Assembly: GCF_042180575.1 (NCBI RefSeq)
Contig: NZ_CP170094.1
Span: 1,302,001-1,366,000 of the forward strand
Direction of reading: 5' to 3'
Length of the DNA: 64,000 nt
DNA from: Bernardetia sp042180575
GTDB lineage: Bacteria; Bacteroidota; Bacteroidia; Cytophagales; Bernardetiaceae
Position 1 is the first letter of the stretch. Each line of letters opens with the position of its first letter. Positions 28,151 to 36,368 of this stretch are shown here, piece by piece. The notes beneath the pieces were generated by a model. The model had not been told where the DNA came from. It searched no databases and worked only from the letters and a program-made list of their open reading frames with translations. The translations under genes and the position numbers were made by a program.

Positions 28151-29180
28151 TACTGTTTAAAATTTCTTTATTTATTTTACTAATCAATTCCCAGCCTTCA
28201 TAAATAAAACCTGTATAAAGTTGAATCAAAGATGCTCCAGCTTCTAATTTTTCTAGTGCATCTTTTGGGTTATGAATTCCTCCTACTCCAATAATTGGAA
28301 AGGCTGCATTTGATTTTTGATGAAGATAAGCAATTACTTCTGTACTTCGGTTTTTTAATGGTTTTCCACTTAGTCCACCATTTCCGATAGTTCCTACTTT
28401 TTGAGATTCTGTTTTGAGATTTTCTCGGCTGATGGTTGTGTTTGTGGCAATTATTCCTGCAAGATTAGTTTCTTTAGCAATTTCTATAATATCATCAAGT
28501 TGAGAATCAGTAAGGTCTGGCGCAATTTTGAGAAGTAACGGTTTTGGATTTTGTTTTTCTTGATTGTGATTTTGTAGGGTTTGTAAAAGTTCTGTTAGTG
28601 GTTTTTTTTCTTGTAACTCTCTAAGATTTGGTGTATTTGGCGAACTTACATTTACCACAAAATAGTCCACATAATCGAAGAGTGCGTCAAAACAAATCAA
28701 ATAATCGTTTGTCGCTTCTTCATTCAGAGTAACTTTATTCTTTCCAATATTTCCACCAATAATAATATGTGGTTTTTTGGCTTTTATTTGTTTCAATCTT
28801 TCGACGGCAATTTCTACACCTTCATTATTAAAACCCATTCTATTGATGAGTGCATTATCTTCTTTTAAACGAAACAAACGAGGTTTTGGGTTTCCGTCTT
28901 GTGGTTTTGGTGTGAGTGTTCCTATCTCTATAAATCCAAAACCGAGCTGGTCTAGCTCTTCAATCCATTTTGCATTTTTATCAAAACCTGCTGCCAAACC
29001 TACAGGATTTTTGAACTTTAGTCCAAAAACTTCTTTTTCTAATCGTTTGTCTGAGTTTATGGAATTTGTTACAATCGTTTTCCCTCCAAATTTTAGAAGG
29101 GTTTGTAATCCTGCAATGGCTGTATAATGTGCTTTTTCAGCATCAAGTTTGAAAAAAAGAGGGCGTAGAAGTGAATACAT
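28143..29180 (-). CDS. pyrD: Dihydroorotate dehydrogenase (quinone), class 2
   Basis: 345 residues. It oxidises dihydroorotate to orotate and passes electrons to quinone in pyrimidine synthesis, at the inner membrane. The N-terminal helices (MYSLLRPLFFKLDAEKAHYT) are the membrane-association part that defines class 2. The FMN/substrate motifs are FKNPVGLAAGFDKNAKWIEE, FIEIGTLTPKPQDGNPKPR, RLKEDNALINRMGFNN, and the catalytic serine in NVSSPNTPNLRELQ. The C-terminus IIGVGGIHNPKDALEKLEAG binds the FMN phosphate. Not linked to other pyr genes here. Confidence 0.96.
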   Translation of the reverse strand: MYSLLRPLFFKLDAEKAHYTAIAGLQTLLKFGGKTIVTNSINSDKRLEKEVFGLKFKNPVGLAAGFDKNAKWIEELDQLGFGFIEIGTLTPKPQDGNPKPRLFRLKEDNALINRMGFNNEGVEIAVERLKQIKAKKPHIIIGGNIGKNKVTLNEEATNDYLICFDALFDYVDYFVVNVSSPNTPNLRELQEKKPLTELLQTLQNHNQEKQNPKPLLLKIAPDLTDSQLDDIIEIAKETNLAGIIATNTTISRENLKTESQKVGTIGNGGLSGKPLKNRSTEVIAYLHQKSNAAFPIIGVGGIHNPKDALEKLEAGASLIQLYTGFIYEGWELISKINKEILNSKL

Positions 29181-29657
29181 AACAACAATTACGAATTAAA
29201 GATTACGGATTACGAAATGAACATTCAGCGAAGCTAATTTAATACACTAAAATTAATAGCTTATTTCTTTAAAATAGTACCTTAATTAATTTCTATTGCA
29301 TACAGTGTAAAATTATGATTTCACAAAAATACAATTATTTCTGTAAGATATGGTTAGGGAGAGGTTGTTAGGATTGAAAATACAGATTGAATACAAATTT
29401 ATTAGAATAAAATGAATTGTAAAGTAAATACAGTTTTTAGGATGAAAAAATTTGGGTTATCTGACAATTTTTGTGGAGCGTCTAACATGGTAGTTAAATT
29501 ACAACTCATTAATACACTTATTTGCCTTTCTGTTCCATAGAAACTTGATATTGGTAGCATTTAGAATAGGTAGTAAAAAATGCTATAAAACTCCTAACGG
29601 AGTAAAAATCAAAATTTCACAAAAATTGTCCGATAACCTCAATTCGTAATTCGTAAC
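29181..29657. other. Intergenic region with a second MITE-like inverted repeat pair
   Basis: No gene seen. It contains short dispersed sequences shared with other intergenic gaps (GATTACGGATTACGAA at about 29200, CAGCGAAGCTAA at 29224-29235, AATTCGTAATTCGTAA at 29640-29656) and the inverted repeat pair at 29455-29638 described separately. Confidence 0.55.
29455..29638. mobile_element. Possible MITE with 21-bp imperfect inverted ends
   Basis: The 21-mer at 29455-29475 (starting GGTTATCTGACAATTTTTG) is complementary to 29618-29638 with one mismatch, and similarity extends a few bases outward. The 184-bp unit has no coding capacity. No clear target duplication was found, so a transposon origin is less certain than for the element at 12104. 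Confidence 0.45.
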
Positions 29658-29948
29658 CTATCCTTTTCTTTTAATCTTATCAATTTTATCTCTTACATTT
29701 TTGGGAACTCGCTTTTTTGTAGAATTCATTTCTAAAAGCCCTCCCAAAAGCTCTGGGTCTATACTTGTTACGATGGTTTCTAGTGTTTCCATACGCATTT
29801 CTAATTCGTGATTGCGTTGTTTTAGCTCTGCAACTTCTTCTTTTTCTTTCTCTGAAATGGTATTTTTATTAAAAAAGGCAATTTTGGTTAGGATTCCAAT
29901 AAGGAAAATAGAACACGAAAAAGCAAAAATCATCATTAGGGCAGCCAT
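29658..29948 (-). CDS. Small PspB-like membrane protein
   Basis: 96 residues: one N-terminal membrane helix (MMIFAFSCSIFLIGILTKIA) followed by a charged coiled coil (EKEEVAELKQRNHELEMRME) and the ending LETIVTSIDPELLGG. This layout and the 'LE.I....PE' end are like phage-shock protein B, which in Proteobacteria helps sense envelope stress. No PspA or PspC lies nearby, and the similarity may only reflect a common helix-plus-coil design. Confidence 0.6.
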   Translation of the reverse strand: MAALMMIFAFSCSIFLIGILTKIAFFNKNTISEKEKEEVAELKQRNHELEMRMETLETIVTSIDPELLGGLLEMNSTKKRVPKNVRDKIDKIKRKG

Positions 29949-30060
29949 AAAAATAAAATTAGAAGTTAGAAGTATGATTTTAGAAGTGAATACAAAGTAA
30001 GACTAGAGTTAGAGAAATAATTAGTTGAGCATAAATATGTTTTGAAAACTATTATACAAA

Positions 30061-30092
30061 AAAAAGTCCGATAACTTATCGGACTCTTTTCA
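30061..30092. terminator. Orphan terminator-like hairpin
   Basis: AGTCCGATA (30065-30073) pairs with TATCGGACT (30077-30085), with A-rich left and T-rich right flanks, so it could act on either strand. No annotated gene ends here. The GTCCGATAA core also occurs at the right end of the possible MITE at 29455-29638. Confidence 0.55.
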
Positions 30093-30492
30093 ACTTACAA
30101 CTTAACCCTATTGATATGAAAACGTTAAAATTTAATAGAAGATAAATAAAACTATTTTCTAAAACTATCATTCTTCTACTATTTTAAGCTCTCAAAACTT
30201 TGAATTTCTGTTTCTCAAAGAATCCCTAAAACTATCTTTGAAAAAAATTCTTTTACAATCAAATTAACAAGTACACTTACACCATAACTCATTGATTTAT
30301 AAGTGTTTAGTTGTTGATTGTATTATTAGAACGGAAAATATATCTCTTGGGTTTCTTAAAAGACAATAATTATTTACAAATTCTGAATTTATTTTGAATA
30401 TTTAGTAACTTCACTCAAATAATTTCACCATTTATACAAATTTTAAATAATTTTAAGATATTTGGATTCATTTATTTTTTAAAAATATATTT

Positions 30493-30524
30493 AACCCTAA
30501 GGCTCTTGGAACTCTTTAGAGTTT
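30493..30524. repeat. Diverged REP-like palindrome
   Basis: AACCCTAAGG and CTTTAGAGTTT are imperfectly complementary around CTCTTGGAACT. The outline matches the palindrome at 28119-28150 and, more distantly, the pair flanking the RAYT gene. Confidence 0.45.
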
Positions 30525-30683
30525 CGACAACTACTTTTGATTGAGTAAACATTTACCCCTCCTAAATAGGTTTATGTATAATAAATAGTTCAACTTTGGT
30601 AGCGAAATTAGTCTTGGATTAAACTTTATAGAAAAACCTTTATCTAAATACTAATTTCTTTCCCTATTTAATTTTTTAACCTT

Positions 30684-32018
30684 ATGCAATCAATTTTTAC
30701 ACGTATTTTTATAGTCTTTGTCTTATTCTTGTTTCATTTTGAGTTTGCCAATGCTCAAAATTTATATTTTCCTCCACTTATAGAAACGGAAGAAAATAAC
30801 TGGGAAACAATGTCAGCTTCAGAACTAGAATGGTGTGAGCAGCATATCGATAGTTTATATACATTTTTAGAAGAGAAGAATACAAAAGGTTTTATTGTTT
30901 TGAAAAATGGTAAAATTGTTTTGGAAAAATATTTTGGAACTTTTACTGGTGATAGTGTTTGGTATTGGGCTTCAGCAGGAAAATCTATGGTCGCTACGTT
31001 GGTAGGAATTGCACAGCGTTCTAGTTTGTTGGATATTAATAAAAAAACCTCAACTTATTTGGGGGAAGGTTGGACAAGTCTAACAAAAGAACAAGAAGAT
31101 AAAATCACAATTCGCCATCAAATGACAATGACAACAGGGCTGAGAGAAGCTGATATTACAGGAGTAGATAATTGTATTGAACCTTCTTGCTTAAATTACG
31201 GCTCTGAACCTGATACTCGTTGGTATTACTATAATTCTCCGTATCGTCTTTTACAACATGTTTTGGATAGCGCAACAGGAAAACCTATCAATCAATATTT
31301 TGCAGAGCGAGTTACTCGCAAAACAGGAATTACAGGAGCTTTTTTAAATTATATTTTAGTTTCCAAACCTCGTAGTATGGCTCGTTTTGGTCTTTTGATT
31401 TTGAATAAAGGAAAATGGGAAAACAATCCTGTTTTGAATGATGCTATGTATTTTGAACAAATGACAACGACTTCTCAACTTCTTAATCCTGCGTATGGTT
31501 ATTTGTGGTGGCTCAATGGAAAAGATAAATTTAAAATTCCTGCTTCGGATGAGATTTATGAAGGTTCTATGATTCCAAATGCGCCTTCTGATATGATTGC
31601 AGCTTTGGGTGCAAATGACCAAAAAATTTATGTTGTTCCAAGTCAGAATTTAGTAGTTGTTAGGGTAGGAAATAGTGCCGAATCTGATAGATTAAATGCT
31701 GTTTCTTCTTTTGATAATGAGCTTTGGGGTAGGATTTCTAATTTATCTTGTGATTCACCTGTTTTGACGAATGAAGACGAAGGAGAAGAAAATATGAAAG
31801 TTTTTCCGAATCCAAGTAATGAGAATTATTTTTTAAAGATTCCGAATGGTAGGTATGATATTGCTATTCGTGATGCTTTGGGGAAGGTTATTTATAAAGC
31901 ACAGATTACTCATTCTGTTCGTATTGCTGCCAGTAAATGGAAAAAAGGAATGTATTTTGTCGAAATTACCCCTATCGGAACAAAAACAACTACTTATTTG
32001 AAGATTGTGAAAGATTAG
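30684..32018 (+). CDS. Secreted serine hydrolase with a type IX secretion C-terminal domain
   Basis: 444 residues with a signal peptide (TRIFIVFVLFLFHFEFANAQ). The beta-lactamase-fold motifs are SAGKSM near residue 98 (SxxK), the YYN in WYYYNSPYRLLQH, and YLWWLNGKDK downstream. The last ~75 residues are a type A T9SS sorting domain: KVFPNPSNENYFLKI, YDIAIRDALGKVIYKAQI, GMYFVEI and a final TYLKIVKD. It should cross the inner membrane by Sec and the outer membrane by the type IX system, with the sorting domain cleaved at the surface. SprA, the type IX channel, is encoded 6 kb away. Substrate unknown. Confidence 0.88.
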   Translation: MQSIFTRIFIVFVLFLFHFEFANAQNLYFPPLIETEENNWETMSASELEWCEQHIDSLYTFLEEKNTKGFIVLKNGKIVLEKYFGTFTGDSVWYWASAGKSMVATLVGIAQRSSLLDINKKTSTYLGEGWTSLTKEQEDKITIRHQMTMTTGLREADITGVDNCIEPSCLNYGSEPDTRWYYYNSPYRLLQHVLDSATGKPINQYFAERVTRKTGITGAFLNYILVSKPRSMARFGLLILNKGKWENNPVLNDAMYFEQMTTTSQLLNPAYGYLWWLNGKDKFKIPASDEIYEGSMIPNAPSDMIAALGANDQKIYVVPSQNLVVVRVGNSAESDRLNAVSSFDNELWGRISNLSCDSPVLTNEDEGEENMKVFPNPSNENYFLKIPNGRYDIAIRDALGKVIYKAQITHSVRIAASKWKKGMYFVEITPIGTKTTTYLKIVKD

Positions 32019-32063
32019 TCATTAGTAAAAAATTATATTTTGAGTTAGTTTGTTTTCTAACAT

Positions 32064-32113
32064 AAAAAAAGCCAATTATTTTTACAGTATATTGTAAAAT
32101 AATTGGTTTTTTG
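32064..32113. terminator. Bidirectional terminator between convergent genes
   Basis: GCCAATTATTTTTACA and TGTAAAATAATTGG form a long stem with A-rich left and T-rich right flanks, so it can end both the hydrolase (plus) and DUF2383 (minus) transcripts. Confidence 0.8.
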
Positions 32114-32139
32114 CTTGTGTTTTAGTTCTGTTTAGCTAT

Positions 32140-32601
32140 TTATGCAGTAATGAAGCGTTCTTTTAACTGCTTCAAATGCTCTAATGATGGGCGAATTTGT
32201 TGTAAATGACTATGAATAACAGTTTTTGTTTCCATCGGAATTTCATCTATTTTCAAGATTTTTTCATAATCTTCAATGGCTGCTTGTTCTACTCGCTCGC
32301 ATTCATCTACTACGACTTCAACATCTTTTCCACCTACTAGAGATTTTAAATTTATCCATAGGTGATGTAAATCTGTTGTAATACTTGTTTCTTTTTTAGG
32401 ACTTCCTCCTAGTTTGGCTATTTCTGTTTTTAATTCGTGTCCAAAATCATAACGTTGTTTTATTGATTTTGTAAAAAAGTCTTTTAATTCATGATTTTCG
32501 GCTTCTTTAGCAGCTTCTGTATAGCCTTTTTCAGCATCATAATTTTTTTCGATAAGTTCGTTTAAGGCTTCTACTGCTTTTCTATTTGATTCGTTGTTCA
32601 T
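32140..32601 (-). CDS. PA2169 family four-helix-bundle (DUF2383) protein
   Basis: 153 residues. Four long helices with the family pattern: NRKAVEALNELIEKNYDAEK, FFTKSIKQRYDFGHELKTEI, ECERVEQAAIEDYEKILK and the final HSHLQQIRPSLEHLKQLKE. The fold is ferritin-like, and acidic residues in helices 1 and 3 could bind metal, but function is unproven. Such proteins are often induced in stress or stationary phase. Cytoplasmic, no signal peptide. Confidence 0.88.
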   Translation of the reverse strand: MNNESNRKAVEALNELIEKNYDAEKGYTEAAKEAENHELKDFFTKSIKQRYDFGHELKTEIAKLGGSPKKETSITTDLHHLWINLKSLVGGKDVEVVVDECERVEQAAIEDYEKILKIDEIPMETKTVIHSHLQQIRPSLEHLKQLKERFITA

Positions 32602-32704
32602 ATTATTTGTAGTTTAAAAAATTAAATATTAAAAAATGTATTTATAACTATATAACACTTGATATACTAAATTGTTTTTATTGTTTCATTTTTTTTGACA
32701 TAAA

Positions 32705-32802
32705 AAAAGCAATTCTATTTCAAAATTTCATAAAGAAATTCAGAAATAAAATTGCCCTCAAAGTAATTTGCTTTGAATGAATACTCAATTAATTGGTATT
32801 CA
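32705..32802 (-). terminator. Two hairpins after the CHRD lipoprotein gene
   Basis: GCAATTCTATTTC pairs with GAAATAAAATTGC (one mismatch) near 32709-32756, and TGAATAC...GTATTCA forms a second stem at 32778-32802. On the minus strand they follow the CHRD gene; the first has a T-rich tail. Confidence 0.5.
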
Positions 32803-32810
32803 GAATAGTT

Positions 32811-33248
32811 TTATTCGTTTGAGCCGATGTTAGTCGTAGCTACCACTACTTGTAAACTATCTGCACTAAGGTGTACATTTACATAACCATTATAGTTTAT
32901 AAGTTCATCATAACTTGCAGTTACAGTAGCTGTATTTGTAGAGTTTTCAATAGGTCCAATATTGAATGCTACATCACCACCACTTCCTGAAACACCATCG
33001 TGAATATGTGCAGGATGACTACCTCCATCAGGCGCACCTGTAAGACTCGTAGTTACAGTCGTACTTGTAGCATTTACTTCAGTGAAAGTAACTGTACCAG
33101 CTACACCAGAACCACCAACACTTTCAAGCGTGTATGTTTTAGTTTGTAAAGGATCTTCGTCATCTGAGTCATCACCACAACTAGCAGCCATAAATGTGAA
33201 TAAAATTAGAGCCATGCTCCACATTGCTGTTTTCCAATAATTTTTCAT
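32811..33248 (-). CDS. CHRD-like domain lipoprotein
   Basis: 145 residues from the ATG at 33248 (an in-frame start at 33296 would precede the signal peptide). Lipobox AASC lies near residue 24, then an acidic linker (GDDSDDEDPLQ). The single CHRD domain shows HPAHIHDGVSGSGGDVAFNI (histidines for a possible copper or dioxygen-type site), a beta-rich body, and YNGYVNVHLSADSLQVVVAT. CHRD domains occur in extracellular and superoxide-dismutase-like proteins; the function here is unknown. Surface-exposed lipoprotein by inference. Confidence 0.85.
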   Translation of the reverse strand: MKNYWKTAMWSMALILFTFMAASCGDDSDDEDPLQTKTYTLESVGGSGVAGTVTFTEVNATSTTVTTSLTGAPDGGSHPAHIHDGVSGSGGDVAFNIGPIENSTNTATVTASYDELINYNGYVNVHLSADSLQVVVATTNIGSNE

Positions 33249-33460
33249 AATAGGGTTTGTTTTAGTAAAAAAAAATAATTTAAAGTAATCAGCCACACTA
33301 ACAACCTACTTCCTTAGATTGTTTTTATAATTCCTTAATAATTTGTTAAAAATCACTAAATTTATTCTCAAAAACTTCACATTGCATTTATAATTATTCA
33401 AAAAATCATTTACAAAACAGCTAACTCTTTCAGTATTATATTTTTACTACACAAAACCCA

Positions 33461-34288
33461 TTAAATCACATTCTTAATCATTTCTGCTATTTGTTGCAAA
33501 ACCTTTCCACTTTTTTCTTGGTAAACATAACCTACTTCATAATCTTCTTCTATTACCTCTGAAAAAATATTACTTGCAATATCAATAACCACAACGACAG
33601 CACGGTTAAGCAAAGCAATTTTGAAAATACGGTGTGGAAGATTTGTTGCGCCAGAAGTTCCTATGATAAAAAGTACCTCTGTATCTTCTGCTATTTTCAA
33701 GGCAGACTCAGCTTTATAATATTCTTCATTGTAAAATTCATCAAACCAAAGAACGTGAGGACGCAAAAATTCATTACATTTTTTGCATTTGAGTAGTTTT
33801 ATTTCTTGCTTTGTCAAATCTTCCTCTCTTTGTTTGGGAATGTTGGGAAAGGGATATAATTCTTTCGAACATTCTTTGCTGCATCTAGCATAATTCAAAT
33901 CTCCGTGTATGGGATACATTCGATGATAAGTATTTCCAGCTCTGATATGCAATCCATCTACATTTTGAGTAATGAGCGCAAAATTATCTCCTAGCATTTG
34001 TTCTATCTCTACCAAGGCGTGATGCCCAGAGTTGGGATTAGCAGCTCTACAAACCGTATTACGAAATAAAAACCACTTCCAAACTTCTAAAGGTTGCTTC
34101 AAAAACATTTGATATGTTCCTATTTCTTGGGGTTGATAATTGGTAGAGCCTACTTTCCAATAGCCTTCTGTTCCTCTAAAAGTAGGAATACCACTTTCAG
34201 CCGAAATACCTGCGCCTACTAAAAATGTAATTCGTTTATTGGAATTTATGGCTTGTTTTAGGTGGTCTTTTAGGGGTTGTTTGTTCAT
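33461..34288 (-). CDS. Sir2-family NAD-dependent protein deacetylase
   Basis: 275 residues. The NAD-binding GAGISAESGIPTFRG (residues about 25-39), ALITQNVDGLHIRAGN, the catalytic histidine in YPIHGDLNYARC, the zinc cysteines (CSKEC and CKKC), FLRPHVLWFDE and IIGTSGATNLPHR are all present. This is the canonical sirtuin layout, so lysine deacylation is more likely than the NADase activity of defence Sir2 domains. Its start is 8 bp after the end of the SUKH-type gene, so it is probably the last gene of that island's transcript. Confidence 0.92.
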   Translation of the reverse strand: MNKQPLKDHLKQAINSNKRITFLVGAGISAESGIPTFRGTEGYWKVGSTNYQPQEIGTYQMFLKQPLEVWKWFLFRNTVCRAANPNSGHHALVEIEQMLGDNFALITQNVDGLHIRAGNTYHRMYPIHGDLNYARCSKECSKELYPFPNIPKQREEDLTKQEIKLLKCKKCNEFLRPHVLWFDEFYNEEYYKAESALKIAEDTEVLFIIGTSGATNLPHRIFKIALLNRAVVVVIDIASNIFSEVIEEDYEVGYVYQEKSGKVLQQIAEMIKNVI

Positions 34289-34296
34289 TTTTGATT

Positions 34297-34871
34297 CTAT
34301 TTTTCTTTATTAAAATCATTCAAATCTTCTATAAATCTATTACTTCTATCTTCATCACTTTCTAATAAATCTTTGAAATCTTCTGCATATAAATGAATAG
34401 TTTCTGTGTCTTCGTGGTCAATCATTACGATAGGGTATTCATTTTCTTCTCTATTTTGATTTGTATCAAAACAAAGAAAGCCCCAATCAGAAAAATCGGC
34501 AAAATAAATAAAACCATTTGGCATAAATTCATCTGCAAATATTTCTTCTCGTTCTAGAATATCATCAATCGTTTTGTTAGGTAAATGAGAAGGAAAGTCT
34601 ATTCCATAATCTTCTAACATAAACTCTTTAAAATATTTGTACTTCAAAAACTCTCTGTAAGATTTGGGTAGCTTTTTATTTATTTTGTTCTCTAACTCAT
34701 CTAATTCTTCATCTGTAATAGAACTAGCAACAGGTTTCCATATTTTTTATTTTTAGCATCTTCCTTTTCAATCATTTCTTTAGGAAAATAATAATCTTCA
34801 ACACTCATAGCAAACTCTTCTTTTTGCATTCTTTCGAAAACCTCATCTACTATTTTATATAACCATTTCAT
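34297..34871 (-). pseudogene. SUKH/SMI1-KNR4-type gene, frameshifted
   Basis: The long frame (34647-34297) has the SUKH body: MPNGFIYFADFSDWGFLCF, EYPIVMIDHEDTETIHLYAE, DFKDLLES. The upstream part continues in a second frame (VASSITDEELDELENKINKK, then LPKSYREFLKYKYF), and the start is MKWLYKIVDEVFERMQKEEF at 34871. One extra A in the plus-strand T6 run at 34743-34748 joins them into a 191-residue protein. SUKH proteins often act as immunity proteins against polymorphic toxins. The frame break is either inactivation or a homopolymer error. Confidence 0.75.
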
Positions 34872-34944
34872 ATTTTTGATAATTTTAAATTAATTGTTGT
34901 GAGTGTTCTGTGTGCCACAGAACACGGAGGTTGACTATATATCT

Positions 34945-35784
34945 CTAGTTTAAAGAAGGTATTATATTAAATATCTTATCATTTTCTGTTCTGAATATTA
35001 AATCACTTGTAGATTTTTCTAAATGTTTTTGTAAAACAATTGGAAATCCATTATTTTGATACCCACTAGAATCATCGTTAATTATAGCTATTCTACTTTC
35101 AACCTGTCTAAATATGTAATCAACTTCCTCAACTAACTGAAAATTAATAGTTGCTTTTCTTACATCTTGTTGAAAATATTTAGTTGTAGAACCTGTAATA
35201 TACTCTAGTAAATACAATTTACTTCTATATTTTATTACCCCATTATAGGTAACTCCTTGTATGCCTATATTTTGATGACTACTAAAACTATCCTTATAAA
35301 TATTCTTTAATAGCTTATTGGTGTCATGTTTGAACCTATCTCTCTGTTCTTTTTCTTTTTTTTCCCTATAAGATAAAGAATGACTATTTACAATTCCTAC
35401 TATAAAGTTGGCTACATCAAAAACAGCAGCAGACAACAATTCTACTTTTTTTATATCAATTGGAACATAATAAAAAATATCTGTACTATCACTATTAGCC
35501 TTTGTTTCTTGAATATTATAATAAGATTTATACTGTTGAAATATAACAGAAATTGTTTCTATATCTTCAGAGGAAATTGAATTACCGTAAACTTCTTGAC
35601 TAATCCAACCACCATCAGTTACAATTAATCTATTTCCTCTTTCTGTTACAAATACAGAAACAAACTTATCTGTTATAGTAACAAGAGGAGTAATTATTTC
35701 AAGAGTAGATTCATGTAACTTAAAACTAAACAAGTTACAAAAATCTTTTTTCACCAAATTATATAGTTCAATATGATTATTCAA
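34945..35784 (-). CDS. DUF1828-like protein
   Basis: 279 residues, cytoplasmic. The N-terminal ~100 residues contain KFVSVFVTERGNRLIVTDGG, close to the DUF1828 pattern of two beta strands ending in TD-G. The C-terminal half, with VTYNGVIKYRSKLYLLEYIT and VDYIFRQVESRIAIINDDS, is not recognised but resembles the helical/beta tail paired with DUF1828 (DUF1829-like) in some phage- and plasmid-borne proteins. It overlaps the upstream gene by 8 bp, so the two are certainly one unit. Function unknown; the partnership suggests a two-component accessory or defence module. Confidence 0.65.
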   Translation of the reverse strand: MNNHIELYNLVKKDFCNLFSFKLHESTLEIITPLVTITDKFVSVFVTERGNRLIVTDGGWISQEVYGNSISSEDIETISVIFQQYKSYYNIQETKANSDSTDIFYYVPIDIKKVELLSAAVFDVANFIVGIVNSHSLSYREKKEKEQRDRFKHDTNKLLKNIYKDSFSSHQNIGIQGVTYNGVIKYRSKLYLLEYITGSTTKYFQQDVRKATINFQLVEEVDYIFRQVESRIAIINDDSSGYQNNGFPIVLQKHLEKSTSDLIFRTENDKIFNIIPSLN

Positions 35785-36346
35785 AATTGATATTTTTTAG
35801 AGGGTCTGTATTACTTGTTTTAAAAATAACTCCATCATATCTTTCAATAAATGGATAGCTCATATTATCCGTAAATGTAACACTTTCTTCACAAAATAAT
35901 TCAACTCCTTTATTAATGTCTTTTTCTATTTCTGCAACTACTTTTGAATTCTTCAATTCATCAGTTTGATAAGCTGTATTATGACCCAAATCATCATAAT
36001 ATTGAAAATGAGGAGTACGAACCTGTCTGTTAGAAAGAGGCGTGTTTGGAGAATTATTATTATGCGCCCCTCCAGAAGCATCAAATCGAAAAAAAGGTTG
36101 AGGACATATTGTTTTAGACATTAATTTGAAGCCATATCTCTTCGTATAATCTTTACTAGCTTCTATAAGCAATTCTAAATCACCAACTTGAACACTTTTT
36201 ACATTACAAGTCGCTATCTTAGCATTTGCCTTATTTTTTTTATCTATCAAACATATATTTGCTCTATCTATTTCTTTACTCTCATGTCTAACTTTTTCGT
36301 ATATATGATAATTATCAACTATCTTTTTATTTGGTTTTTCAGGCAT
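35777..36346 (-). CDS. DUF6978-like protein partnered with the DUF1828-like gene
   Basis: 189 residues, no signal peptide. The central block reads FFRFDASGGAHNN, then PHFQYYDDLGHNTAYQTDEL: an R-x-D ... H-N ... PH-x-x-Y-Y pattern like the DUF6978-type proteins found beside DUF1828 genes. The end, NMSYPFIERYDGVIFKTSN, is unremarkable. The conserved histidines could form a catalytic or metal site, which is inference. The start codon is only 25 bp from the left end of an IS630 element, so the native promoter has probably been replaced or cut off. Confidence 0.55.
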   Translation of the reverse strand: MPEKPNKKIVDNYHIYEKVRHESKEIDRANICLIDKKNKANAKIATCNVKSVQVGDLELLIEASKDYTKRYGFKLMSKTICPQPFFRFDASGGAHNNNSPNTPLSNRQVRTPHFQYYDDLGHNTAYQTDELKNSKVVAEIEKDINKGVELFCEESVTFTDNMSYPFIERYDGVIFKTSNTDPLKNINFE

Positions 36347-36368
36347 AAAATATTATTGATTGATACAT

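Larger units (their letters stand above)
29949..30683. other. Long intergenic region with hairpins
   Basis: 735 bp with no convincing gene. It contains a near-perfect palindrome at 30065-30085 (AGTCCGATA / TATCGGACT with A- and T-rich flanks, terminator-like), a short start-stop frame at 30117-30143, and a REP-like palindrome at 30493-30524. The promoter of the secreted hydrolase at 30684 should lie at the right end, but no strong motif is visible. Confidence 0.5.

Noticed and set aside
33461..34288. Sir2 gene as an anti-phage NADase
   Set aside because: Zinc cysteines, the catalytic HGD and the full NAD motif match ordinary sirtuin deacetylases, and it is not fused to a defence domain.
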